Assembly: GCA_947445035.1 (NCBI GenBank)
Contig: CANFCK010000008.1
Location: 124,001-188,000 of the forward strand
Direction of reading: 5' to 3'
DNA length: 64,000 nucleotides
Origin: Deltaproteobacteria bacterium
GTDB taxonomy: Bacteria > Myxococcota_A > UBA796 > SXON01
The notes below the pieces were generated by a model. It worked only from the letters and a program-made list of their open reading frames with translations, was not told the DNA's origin and searched no databases. Shown in pieces: positions 42,275 to 49,671 of the stretch. The position numbers were made by a program, and so were the translations under genes. Position 1 is the first letter of the stretch. Each line of letters opens with the position of its first letter.

Positions 42275-44017
42275 TCAGGTTTCGGGAGTGCGGGAAAAAA
42301 GCTTGCCGGCGGTGTGCGCGGCGCGGCCCCATAGCGAGCGGGCCATATGCCGCGCCACGGTCAGCCCTTGTCCAGATGTGCCAAGGGTGCGGTCCCCCTG
42401 CTTGCCCAGATGCTCCGCAAGGTACTGTTCCCGCGTCTTGCGGCGCTGCAACTTGCCGGAGCTGGTCTTGGGGAGCTGCCCGGCCCCCAAGAGCACCACA
42501 TCGCTGACCTTTATCGACAGCGCTTCGGCGACGGCAGCGACGATACGATCGGCGGTGTCGGCGGGGGCGGCGGGGCGCGTCTCGGCGACCACCACCAGGA
42601 CCTCGCTGTCTTCCCCCGGAACCGAGAAGGCAACGACGTTTCCGCGACGCACGCCTTCTACTTCGGCCACCGCCCACTCGATGCTGGTGGGGTGGTGGTT
42701 GCGCCCGTTGAGGATGATGAGGTCCTTGCACCGGCCGCTGATGTAGATGTCCCCGTCGTGGAGAAAGCCGAGATCGCCCGTCTTGAGCCAGCCGTCGGCC
42801 CGAAAACACGCCGCGGTGGCTTCGGGGTTCTTCCAATAGCCGGCCGTTACCGACGGACCGCGGAAAACCAACTCACCCTCGGTGTCTTCGCCCAAGAGGT
42901 TGTCGTCGGCATCCATGACCCCGATCTCGTGCGCGGAGAACGGCCGGCCACAACTGACGAACCCGTCGGTGACCAGGAGCGGGACGCCCCTGGGGTGAAA
43001 GGTCATCGCCAGGGTGGCCTCGGCCATGCCGTAGGCGGGCATCAGCGAACCCGGACGGAGGCCGGCCTTGCCCATGACCGTTTCGAAGTGTGCCATGGTG
43101 GCAGCGTGGATGGGCTCGGCTCCGCAGCCGAGCACCCGGATATTACTAAGGTCCCACTTTGCTAGTTCGACATCGGTGGCCTTGCGGCTGGCCAGCGCGT
43201 ACGCGAAGTTGGGACCGAAGCTGTGATGCGCCTTCATCTCGCTCATCACCTGCATCCAGATGTTGGGACGCTTCACGAAGAGCAGGGTGGGAATGAACGC
43301 CGCCTGCGCCCCGACCGTCATCGGCGTCACCACAAAGCCGATGAGACCCATGTCGTGGTACAGCGGCAGCCAGCTGACCGCGATGTCGGTCCACGGAATC
43401 AGGGCCATGCCTTCGGTGGCGGTGACCCAGGCGTTGGCCATGAGGTTCCGGTGGGTGACGATGACACCCTTCGGCGTCGAGGTGCTGCCGGAGGTGTACT
43501 GCAAAAAGCACACATCGTCCGGAGACACCGTCGGGAGCTCGCCAGAGGCGGCCGACTTCTGATCGAGTTTTTCGACCGTGAGCAGGTCCTTGAGGCTTTT
43601 GACCTTGGGCACGACCTGCCACAGCACCGATTGGAGTTGTGCGTCGGTGAGCAGCAGAGAGGCTTCGGCGTTCTGCAGAATTCCCAGCGCCCCTTCTGCC
43701 CATGAGTCGAGCTTGCCGAACGACAGCGGCGGGTACATGGGTACCGGGACAAGTCCGGCGAACAAGCAGGCATAAAAAGAGATGACGAAGTCCTGCGGCT
43801 GGGCGAGGACCATTCCCACCCGGTCGCCCTTGCGCAGGCCACACCCTACCAACTTCAGGGCGCGCGCCTCGGCCGCCTCGTTGAGCTGCCGGAACGTGTA
43901 CGGAGTGGGCTTGGCAGCGTTGTCGTAGAAGGTGTACCCGACCTTGTCGACGTTTCCGAGCCGCCGAAGGGCATCGACGATGGTGGCGGGACAGCTGGAG
44001 ACGTCGGGGAGGGACAT
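42275..44017 (-). CDS. Fatty acyl-AMP ligase (FAAL-type)
   Basis: 580-residue member of the adenylate-forming superfamily. Core motifs: 'YTSGSTSTPKG' (174-184), 'SWLPLYHDMGLIG' (215-227), which is typical of FAALs, 'YGMAEATLAM', 'GWLKTGDLGFLHDGDIYISGR' split over the hinge, and a C-terminal 'GQLPKTSSGKLQRRKT' with the catalytic Lys. The 'PVPMYPP' segment near 91-97 is also common in FAALs. It should activate a free fatty acid as acyl-AMP and pass it to the adjacent ACP rather than to CoA. The ATG at 44017 was preferred over an upstream start 19 codons earlier, which adds a low-quality extension. It is the first gene of the synthase operon. Confidence 0.9.
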   Translation of the reverse strand: MSLPDVSSCPATIVDALRRLGNVDKVGYTFYDNAAKPTPYTFRQLNEAAEARALKLVGCGLRKGDRVGMVLAQPQDFVISFYACLFAGLVPVPMYPPLSFGKLDSWAEGALGILQNAEASLLLTDAQLQSVLWQVVPKVKSLKDLLTVEKLDQKSAASGELPTVSPDDVCFLQYTSGSTSTPKGVIVTHRNLMANAWVTATEGMALIPWTDIAVSWLPLYHDMGLIGFVVTPMTVGAQAAFIPTLLFVKRPNIWMQVMSEMKAHHSFGPNFAYALASRKATDVELAKWDLSNIRVLGCGAEPIHAATMAHFETVMGKAGLRPGSLMPAYGMAEATLAMTFHPRGVPLLVTDGFVSCGRPFSAHEIGVMDADDNLLGEDTEGELVFRGPSVTAGYWKNPEATAACFRADGWLKTGDLGFLHDGDIYISGRCKDLIILNGRNHHPTSIEWAVAEVEGVRRGNVVAFSVPGEDSEVLVVVAETRPAAPADTADRIVAAVAEALSIKVSDVVLLGAGQLPKTSSGKLQRRKTREQYLAEHLGKQGDRTLGTSGQGLTVARHMARSLWGRAAHTAGKLFSRTPET

Positions 44018-44189
44018 TCGCACCTCGGCGTGCGGGGGGGGCGCGCCCTTACCACGGCGGCCGCGCACGTCCAAGTGCCCGACACCGCTATTTTTTCGGT
44101 CGTGCCAGTCAGAATTGGGGACCGACCGGTCAGTTGTTTTTGGGGGTGCCGGCCAGGGGCGCCATGATTGTCACAAATTCGGTCAACCG
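44018..44189 (-). promoter_or_regulatory. Likely control region of the FAAL-ACP-synthase operon
   Basis: 172 non-coding bases between the dsbA-like gene and the ligase. The stretch 44085-44180 is the most AT-rich of the locus and includes the 8-base palindrome GACCGGTC (44124-44131) and, near 44167, TTGTCACAA. These could be operators. No convincing -35/-10 pair was found, and a TGGCACG (minus strand) lacks the matching half of a sigma-54 site. Confidence 0.3.
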
Positions 44190-44840
44190 TCAGTACGCCG
44201 CCGCAATCTCGGCCTCGACCAGCGCCGTCAGCTGGGCCTGCCCAAAGCGGGTGAGCGGCCGTTCGTTCACGAAGAAGCTCGGGGTCTTGTTCACGCCCAG
44301 CTTCTCGCCGTCTTTGGCGTCCGCCAAGATGACCGCGTCGATGGCCGGATCAGTCATGTCCGCGCGTAGGCGGGTCACGTCGAGGCCGCCGGCTTCGAGC
44401 AGTGGCCAGATACGGTCGGGCTGGGGGTCGTGGTGGCTGGCCCACTGCGACTGGGTGGCGAACATGATCTCGAGGGTCTCCCAGTACTTGTCCTGGCGTC
44501 GGGAGGCTTCAAGAATCGCGACCATCGTGTCCGATCCCTTGTGGAACGCTGCGTAGCGGAGCACCAGCTGCACCTGTCCGGGGTGAGTCTCGACCAGCCC
44601 CTTCGCAACGGGGGCGAAGGCCGCGCACGTCTCGCATGCGGGGTCGAAGAACTCCACGATCACGACGCGCGCAGCGGGGTCACCGAGGCGCTGAGCGTGG
44701 GCAGGCGTCAGGGAATTGGACTCGTCGCGCGCGATGGCGTTGACCGCCGATGTCGCGTTCGAGCGGTACGCAGACGCAGCGACGGCGAAGCCGCCCGTGA
44801 GCACAATGGCAGAGGCCGCCAGCAGGACGTTGCGGTTCAT
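44190..44840 (-). CDS. DsbA-like thiol-disulfide oxidoreductase
   Basis: 216-residue exported protein of the DsbA / thioredoxin_4 type. A hydrophobic N-terminus (residues 5-24) serves as signal anchor or signal peptide. The redox pair is Cys69 and Cys72 in 'FFDPACETCAAF', and the cis-Pro loop is 'NKTPSFFVN'. Between them is the helical insertion usual for DsbA. It introduces disulfides in exported proteins. The ATG at 44840 overlaps the stop of the dsbB gene by four bases, so the pair is coupled, and DsbB is the likely re-oxidant. Confidence 0.87.
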   Translation of the reverse strand: MNRNVLLAASAIVLTGGFAVAASAYRSNATSAVNAIARDESNSLTPAHAQRLGDPAARVVIVEFFDPACETCAAFAPVAKGLVETHPGQVQLVLRYAAFHKGSDTMVAILEASRRQDKYWETLEIMFATQSQWASHHDPQPDRIWPLLEAGGLDVTRLRADMTDPAIDAVILADAKDGEKLGVNKTPSFFVNERPLTRFGQAQLTALVEAEIAAAY

Positions 44841-45283
44841 GGAGCGGACCTTTTCCGATGCAAGAGGAGGAGCGTGGCGATGGCGGAGAAACAGAGCAGC
44901 GAGAGGATGGGAATCGAGAGGAAGCCGAACAGCTCGAACGTCGGCTCGGTACACGAGACGCCGCGAGTGCACGGCGCCGCCGCCTCCGGCAGGATGCCGA
45001 CGTACAACAGCGTGTGCCAGAGCGCGACGGCGGTGCCGGCCAGCGCGAGGGGAAGCGCGTACCGCGAGGCTCGTCCATCGTACGGGACGAGCCCGGCGAG
45101 GAGGACGAGCGGGAGCGGGAACATGAAGATGCGCTGGTACCAACACAACGAGCATGGCGGCAGCTCCATGATCTCGCTGAAGAACAGGCTTCCAAGCGCG
45201 GCTACGCTTGCGATTAGCCACGCACCGAAGATCAGGGGCCAGCCGGCGTCAGCGGCGGGCGGGGACGAACCGACGGTGCTCAT
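44837..45283 (-). CDS. dsbB: Disulfide bond formation protein B
   Basis: 148-residue inner-membrane protein with four predicted helices. The first periplasmic loop has the hallmark 'PCSLCWYQRI' (Cys44, Cys47) and the second loop holds Cys105 and Cys111 in 'PCTRGVSCTEPTFE'. It takes electrons from reduced DsbA and passes them to quinone. The ATG at 45283 gives the usual length; an upstream ATG would add 30 residues without family similarity. Transcription may start in the 100-base gap to the divergent thioesterase gene. Confidence 0.93.
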   Translation of the reverse strand: MSTVGSSPPAADAGWPLIFGAWLIASVAALGSLFFSEIMELPPCSLCWYQRIFMFPLPLVLLAGLVPYDGRASRYALPLALAGTAVALWHTLLYVGILPEAAAPCTRGVSCTEPTFELFGFLSIPILSLLCFSAIATLLLLHRKRSAP

Positions 45284-45384
45284 TGCCCCGCGAGAAAGCT
45301 CATTGGGTGGCGCTAATCCGTCCGGCGGCGAAACGCCCAACCCGGGGGCGTTACGGGGGGCCCGTCCCATCATCAGGCTCGCCC

Positions 45385-45798
45385 ATGCCCACTGACTTTC
45401 CCGGCATCACCATCCGGGTGCCCAGCTCGCACATCGACATGTTCGGGCACTGCAACCACACCCACTACTTGGAGTACATGGAGTGGGCGCGCTTTGCCTG
45501 GGCAGCCCACAGCGGCATTCCCATTCCGGTCATGGTTGAAAACGGCGTCGGACCGGCGATTCTGCGTGCAGATGTGCGCTATCGGCGGGAGTGCCGGTAC
45601 GACGACGAGCTGCACGTTTCGGTCGAGCCGGTTTCCGCCCGGCGCGGGATCGGGCGGTTGCGGCAGGTGATCACCCGGCCGCGCGATGGAGAGGTCGTCT
45701 GCGACGGCGAGCTGACCTTCGTCATGTTGGACCTGGTTCAGCGCAAGGCGACGACGCTGCCGCCCGAGTTCCTGGCTCAGCTCCTAGATATTCCGTGA
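45385..45798 (+). CDS. YbgC/FadM-type hotdog thioesterase
   Basis: 137-residue single hotdog domain of the 4HBT class. The catalytic region is 'HIDMFGHCNHTHYLEYMEWAR' (Asp18 and the following Gly-His-x-Asn), followed by 'ILRADVRYRRECRYDDELHV' and a final strand 'GELTFVMLDLVQRKAT'. It hydrolyses acyl-CoA or acyl-ACP thioesters. It sits between the synthase operon and the type III PKS genes and could release or edit an acyl chain from either; that is inference. The start ATG at 45385 fits the family start. Its stop overlaps the next GTG. Confidence 0.82.
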   Translation: MPTDFPGITIRVPSSHIDMFGHCNHTHYLEYMEWARFAWAAHSGIPIPVMVENGVGPAILRADVRYRRECRYDDELHVSVEPVSARRGIGRLRQVITRPRDGEVVCDGELTFVMLDLVQRKATTLPPEFLAQLLDIP

Positions 45799-46532
45799 GC
45801 TGGGTCCTTGCCGCGTCGTTGGCCCGGGCCGACCCACCCGACGGCGATCTGCTCGTGGAGAGGGCCCGGCAAGGGGTCGATACCCCCCCGGGCTGCTGGG
45901 TGATGGCGGGTGTGGCCCAAGACAAGTGGAACGCCGGGATCTTCGGAAAGGGCGAACGAACCTGGGCGCTGACAGGTACGCTTCGGGACGGGGTGTGGAG
46001 CGAGTGGACGCAGGCCGTCACCACCGGCAAACCCGCTGACAAGGACCAGGACCGGCGCTCACTCTTCGGTCGAAGTGACCCACCCGACGACCCAGCGGCA
46101 GAGCGAGTCAATGTGTTGGATATGCTCCAGGACGATGTTGCCATGGAGTACATCGAGCCGGATAGTGCGGGGTGGAAGCTTGTGCGGACGCTCAAGGGCG
46201 GCGACCAGGCGAAAAACACCCTGGAGCTGCGCTATGACGAAGCGCTGAGACCGATCGCCTGGGCGATCCACATCGTGGACGCGGTGCGCATCAAGACGCC
46301 GAAGGGGAGCAAGGCGCGCATCGTGAGCATGGATGCTCGACTGACCGCGACGGCCGCGGGGGCGCCGCTGTCGGAGCGCTTGGTTGGCACTTTTGCAAAG
46401 TGGCCGGTTGGCGTTGATGTGGACGTGCGGACGCAGTGGACTGGGGTGGGGTGCGAGGTGCCCTCAAAAAACGCGGGGCCGCCCGGGGACATGCACGGCG
46501 CCGTCGGTGTGGACGTACAACCCGTGCGGTGA
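45795..46532 (+). CDS. Exported protein of unknown function
   Basis: 245 residues. The GTG at 45795 overlaps the thioesterase stop (GTGA), so it is coupled to it. A short hydrophobic N-terminus ('SWVLAASLARAD') is a weak signal peptide. The rest is soluble and mixed, with 'GCWVMAGVAQDKWNAGIFGKGE' and 'NTLELRYDEALRPIAWAIH'; a beta-rich fold such as a DUF of the lipoprotein LolA/LppX type is possible but not shown. Two Cys (in 'PPGCWVM' and 'GVGCEVP') might pair. I do not recognise it. 130 bases of GC-rich, partly repetitive DNA separate it from the DpgA-like gene. Confidence 0.65.
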   Translation: MSWVLAASLARADPPDGDLLVERARQGVDTPPGCWVMAGVAQDKWNAGIFGKGERTWALTGTLRDGVWSEWTQAVTTGKPADKDQDRRSLFGRSDPPDDPAAERVNVLDMLQDDVAMEYIEPDSAGWKLVRTLKGGDQAKNTLELRYDEALRPIAWAIHIVDAVRIKTPKGSKARIVSMDARLTATAAGAPLSERLVGTFAKWPVGVDVDVRTQWTGVGCEVPSKNAGPPGDMHGAVGVDVQPVR

Positions 46533-46593
46533 GGTACGGCAACGGTGGCCACGTCGAGTTCCGGCCGGTGAAGCGTCGGGACACCGGTACCCC

Positions 46594-46620
46594 CCGCCAC
46601 CGCCGCCACCGCCGCCACCC
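46594..46620 (+). repeat. Short tandem 9-bp (CCGCCACCG-type) repeat
   Basis: About three near-perfect copies of a 9-base unit made only of C, G and A lie between the exported protein and the type III PKS gene. It is a low-complexity tract with no clear role; it sits upstream of the putative -10 element. Confidence 0.7.
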
Positions 46621-46648
46621 TTTGCCCCCGGCCTGACCGCACCCGCGA

Positions 46649-46654
46649 TACACT
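46649..46654 (+). promoter_or_regulatory. Putative -10 element TACACT
   Basis: TACACT ends 8 bases before the ATG of the type III PKS gene. No ribosome binding site is visible between them, so a leaderless or near-leaderless transcript is likely. Same TANNNT pattern as at other starts. Confidence 0.32.
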
Positions 46655-46662
46655 GAGCCCGA

Positions 46663-47724
46663 ATGCTGGACCTGCGCCCGCGCATCCTCTGTGTCGGCAC
46701 CGCCAATCCGCCGGATCGCTACTCCCAGAAAGAGCTGCTGGAGCGCTATCAGGTCACCGATCCGAAGTTGGTTTCGCTGTTTTGCAGCTCGCACATTCAG
46801 TCGCGACACTTGTACTTGCCGCCGGGCCGACCTGAGGGCGGCCCCGAGCCAGAGACCCAGGGTGACCTGCTCCGGAAGCACCGCAAGGGGGCGCTGGAAG
46901 TGGCCCCGCAGGCCGTGGAGCGCTGCCTCTCGCAAGTCGGCCTCGGCGTGCGAGACATCGACTATCTTTGCTGCATCACGTCGACCGGATGGCTGACGCC
47001 CGGCCTGACCGCGATCTTGATGAAACACCTCGGGTTTCGCGAAGACTGCTCCCGGATGGACATGGTGGGGATGGGCTGCAATGCCGGCCTCAATGGGCTG
47101 AATCCGGTGTCGAGCTGGGCGATGGCCAACCCAGGCAAGAACGCGCTGATGTTGTGCGTGGAGATCTGCTCGGCGGCCTACGTGTTCGATGGCAGCATGC
47201 GCACCGCGATTGTGAACTCACTCTTCGGCGATGGGGTGGCGGCGGTCCTGGTGCGGGCTTCCGAGAAGGACGAGCGCAGTTTTTCACCCAAGATACTCGG
47301 TTTTGACAGTCACATCATCTCGTCCGCGTTGGACGCCATGCGCTTCGACTGGGACGAAGAGCAGGGAAAGTACAGCTTCTTCCTGGACCGTGACATCCCT
47401 TACGTGGTGGGTGCCAACGCCGAAAAGCCGGTGGGACGACTCCTGGCGAAGTTCGGCTTGCGCAAACGACACATCGCCCACTGGATCGTGCACTCCGGCG
47501 GAAAGAAGGTGGTAGACGCAATCAAATACAATGTGGGCCTCACCGACTTCGACGTGCGACACACGCACTCTGTGTTGCGTGACTACGGGAACCTTAGCTC
47601 GGGCTCGTTCTTGTTCTCGCTCTCGCGCCTCATCGCCGAAGGGCGGGTTCGCCGGGGTGATTACGGCATTCTTATGACCATGGGGCCCGGCTCGACCATC
47701 GAGACGGCCCTCATCCGCTGGTAG
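46663..47724 (+). CDS. dpgA: DpgA-like type III polyketide synthase (3,5-dihydroxyphenylacetyl-CoA synthase type)
   Basis: 353 residues of the chalcone/stilbene synthase fold. Catalytic triad: Cys139 in 'VGMGCNAGLNGL', His277 in 'WIVHSGGKKV' and Asn310 in 'DYGNLSSGSF'. The motifs 'CSAAYVFDGSMRTAIVNSLFGDG', split here as 'CSAAYVFDGSMRTA' and 'VNSLFGDG', plus 'DALDAMRFDWD' and 'MTMGPGSTIETALI', match what I recall of DpgA from glycopeptide antibiotic clusters. DpgA condenses four malonyl-CoA to 3,5-dihydroxyphenylacetyl-CoA together with DpgB/DpgD. The next gene is a crotonase-fold protein, in keeping with that pathway; the oxygenase DpgC is not in the window. Other type III PKS products remain possible. 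Confidence 0.85.
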   Translation: MLDLRPRILCVGTANPPDRYSQKELLERYQVTDPKLVSLFCSSHIQSRHLYLPPGRPEGGPEPETQGDLLRKHRKGALEVAPQAVERCLSQVGLGVRDIDYLCCITSTGWLTPGLTAILMKHLGFREDCSRMDMVGMGCNAGLNGLNPVSSWAMANPGKNALMLCVEICSAAYVFDGSMRTAIVNSLFGDGVAAVLVRASEKDERSFSPKILGFDSHIISSALDAMRFDWDEEQGKYSFFLDRDIPYVVGANAEKPVGRLLAKFGLRKRHIAHWIVHSGGKKVVDAIKYNVGLTDFDVRHTHSVLRDYGNLSSGSFLFSLSRLIAEGRVRRGDYGILMTMGPGSTIETALIRW

Positions 47725-47732
47725 GAGTCTTC

Positions 47733-48452
47733 ATGTACGAAACGCTGCGCTTAGACGAAACCGGTGATCTCGCGACGATCACGCTTTTGCGGTCGCGTAT
47801 CAACGTGAAGCAGATCCGCGAGTTGGAGAGGGTTTGCGACCACCTGGAGGACGTGTCCAAGGCCAAGGTGCTGGTCCTGCGCGGGCACTCTGAAGGCATC
47901 GATTTCGTGGACTTCGACCCGCGGGAGGCGATGGACATCCATGGCTTCAACAAGTGGGAGAAGCTGGTCAATCGGTTTGAGAACCTGGACAAGGTCACCG
48001 TCGCGCTCGTCGACGGGCCCTGCGTGGGCGGCGGTTTCCAGCTGATGCTGGTGTGTGACCAGCGCATCTGCGTGCCCTCGGCGAGCTTCCAGCTCAACGA
48101 GGTGCGGCAGGGCTTCTTGCCGGGGATGGCGACCTTCCGCCTTGCCAAGTACATCGGCCTGGGGCACGCCAAGCGCATCGTCATGACCGGTGCCGTCATC
48201 GGCGCCGAGGAGTCCAATCGGCTCGGCCTCATCGATCAGATCGACGCCGACCTGGACGCGGCGCTGGCCCGCACCATCCAGAGCTTTGGCGCCATGCACA
48301 CCGTGGCCTTCACCCTGGCGCGCCGGCTGCTCAACGAGAGCTACGGCACCCAGGCCGAGGACGCGCTGGGGAACTTCCTGGCCGCGCAGCACCGAGCGAT
48401 CAGCCAGACGGCCTTCCTCGACACCCTGCGCGCCGAGCACAAAAAGAAGTGA
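47733..48452 (+). CDS. Crotonase-fold enoyl-CoA hydratase/isomerase, DpgB/DpgD-like by context
   Basis: 239 residues. The oxyanion-hole elements are 'GHSEGIDFVDF' (51-61) and 'CVGGGFQLMLVCDQRI' (97-112). Glu123 in 'FQLNEVRQGFLPG' matches the first catalytic Glu of enoyl-CoA hydratases, but the second (usually in an 'A-x-E-M-x-L-T-G' segment) is replaced in 'AKRIVMTG', so plain hydration is uncertain. A coding start at 47733 lies 8 bases after the type III PKS with AGGAGTC just before. In glycopeptide clusters DpgB and DpgD raise DpgA turnover and aromatise its product; this gene may play that role. Confidence 0.75.
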   Translation: MYETLRLDETGDLATITLLRSRINVKQIRELERVCDHLEDVSKAKVLVLRGHSEGIDFVDFDPREAMDIHGFNKWEKLVNRFENLDKVTVALVDGPCVGGGFQLMLVCDQRICVPSASFQLNEVRQGFLPGMATFRLAKYIGLGHAKRIVMTGAVIGAEESNRLGLIDQIDADLDAALARTIQSFGAMHTVAFTLARRLLNESYGTQAEDALGNFLAAQHRAISQTAFLDTLRAEHKKK

Positions 48453-49123
48453 CCCAGCCCAAGCCCTTCCCCGTGGACGCGGCCGTCCTCGGGGCGATCC
48501 GGCCCATGCAGTTCCGTGATGCATCACGGGTGGCCGAGCTGCATCGCGCCGCCATGGGGAACAGCCTGTGGGGCCGTTTGGGGCTGCCATTCCTGCAGCA
48601 GCTGTATCAAGCAATGGTTGATTCTCCCTGGTTCATCGGCTTCGTGTATGTTGAGGGTGATGACGTCCGAGGGTTCATCGCCGGGAGTGTTGATACATCA
48701 AAAATGTATCGCGATATCGCGCGGCGACGATTCATGTTTCTCGGTCCCGCGGCGGCGCTCGGAGCGCTCCGGGCGCCGAGTGTGGTGCCGAAGTTGGTCG
48801 AAACCGTGCGATACTTTGGTGTATCAGGGGCCGAGGATGTGCCCGGGGAAAGCCTCTTCTGCTCGTTTGAACCGCAGCTGCGTGGGAAGCGGGTCTCGGG
48901 CCACGTGAACAAGGTGTTCTTCGACGAGCTGGCCGCCCGTGGTCACGCCCGGGTGAAGATCACGACGGAGACCGACAACGAAGGGGCCAACCGGCAGCTG
49001 TTGAGCTGGGGTTTCAAAGACACCCGCCGCTTCGTATTTTACGGCAAGAACATGGTCACGTATGTGCTGGACCTTGTGGGCCATCCCCGCGTGGAGCCGA
49101 CGAGCCGGCACCCCGCCATCTGA
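48449..49123 (+). CDS. GNAT-like N-acetyltransferase
   Basis: 224 residues. 'IRPMQFRDASRVAELHRAAMG' at the start and 'ETDNEGANRQLLSWGFKDTRRFVFYGK' near the end are typical of GNAT acetyltransferases; the central 'CSFEPQLRGKRVSGHVNKVFF' fits the acetyl-CoA loop, with 'RGKRVSG' standing in for the usual Q/R-x2-G-x-G/A. It begins at GTG 48449, overlapping the crotonase stop, so it belongs to the same operon. Acetyl or another acyl group could be transferred to an amine. Substrate not predictable. Confidence 0.72.
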   Translation: MTQPKPFPVDAAVLGAIRPMQFRDASRVAELHRAAMGNSLWGRLGLPFLQQLYQAMVDSPWFIGFVYVEGDDVRGFIAGSVDTSKMYRDIARRRFMFLGPAAALGALRAPSVVPKLVETVRYFGVSGAEDVPGESLFCSFEPQLRGKRVSGHVNKVFFDELAARGHARVKITTETDNEGANRQLLSWGFKDTRRFVFYGKNMVTYVLDLVGHPRVEPTSRHPAI

Positions 49124-49140
49124 CGCTTTCGGGAGCCAAC

Positions 49141-49671
49141 ATGACGCCCTTTCACCTCCGAGATCGACTCAAGAAGCTTGCGCAGGGGGTCATGGGCGAC
49201 CCCGTGGCCTCGGACCAGCGCGCGCCGCGTGCGGAGCCGGTTTCTGCCAAGCCCAGCGGGCCTCGAGTGGTCGCTGCGGTGGTCGCCCCTCCCGCCACCG
49301 CCGCTCCGACCGCGGGCCCTGCAACGGAGGCGGCGCCTCACCCGCAGCGACCCTCAGAGCGTCCACCCGCGGCGGCGCTCCCAGCTGCTCCGCCCGAGGC
49401 TGGAGGCCCCGCGGTACCTACCGAGGCCGAGAAGGCCAAGACGGCGAAGCATTGGCAGAAGACGCGCTCGGGCATGCTCCACTGGCTCAAGGAGCAGGGC
49501 GGCTCGGCGCCCATGTCGACGATGCACGACCGGAGCGAGGCCCGCTACTTTGTGGCCCATCGCAGCTTCAGCCGATTGATGGAAGAGTACACCGGCGAGG
49601 CACTGGTCACCTACGAAGGTGGGGTGGTCGCGCTCACCGACGCCGGGAAGGCCGCCGCCGCGATCAAATGA
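49141..49671 (+). CDS. Small protein with Pro/Ala-rich linker and winged-helix-like C-terminal domain
   Basis: 176 residues. The N-terminus is a charged helix ('FHLRDRLKKLAQGVMG'), followed by about 75 residues rich in Ala and Pro. The last 75 residues look conserved: 'KHWQKTRSGMLHWLKEQGG', 'MSTMHDRSEARYFVAHRSFSRLMEE' (split) and 'LTDAGKAA', as in small helix-turn-helix domains. I recall similar C-terminal sequences in other myxobacterial proteins but know no function. CGGGAG precedes the ATG. It closes the operon and overlaps the convergent flavoprotein gene by 8 bases. Confidence 0.65.
   Translation: MTPFHLRDRLKKLAQGVMGDPVASDQRAPRAEPVSAKPSGPRVVAAVVAPPATAAPTAGPATEAAPHPQRPSERPPAAALPAAPPEAGGPAVPTEAEKAKTAKHWQKTRSGMLHWLKEQGGSAPMSTMHDRSEARYFVAHRSFSRLMEEYTGEALVTYEGGVVALTDAGKAAAAIK

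Noticed and set aside
44090-44115. Possible sigma-54 promoter (TGGCACG on the minus strand)
   Set aside because: The downstream half, TTGCA-like at the proper spacing, is absent.
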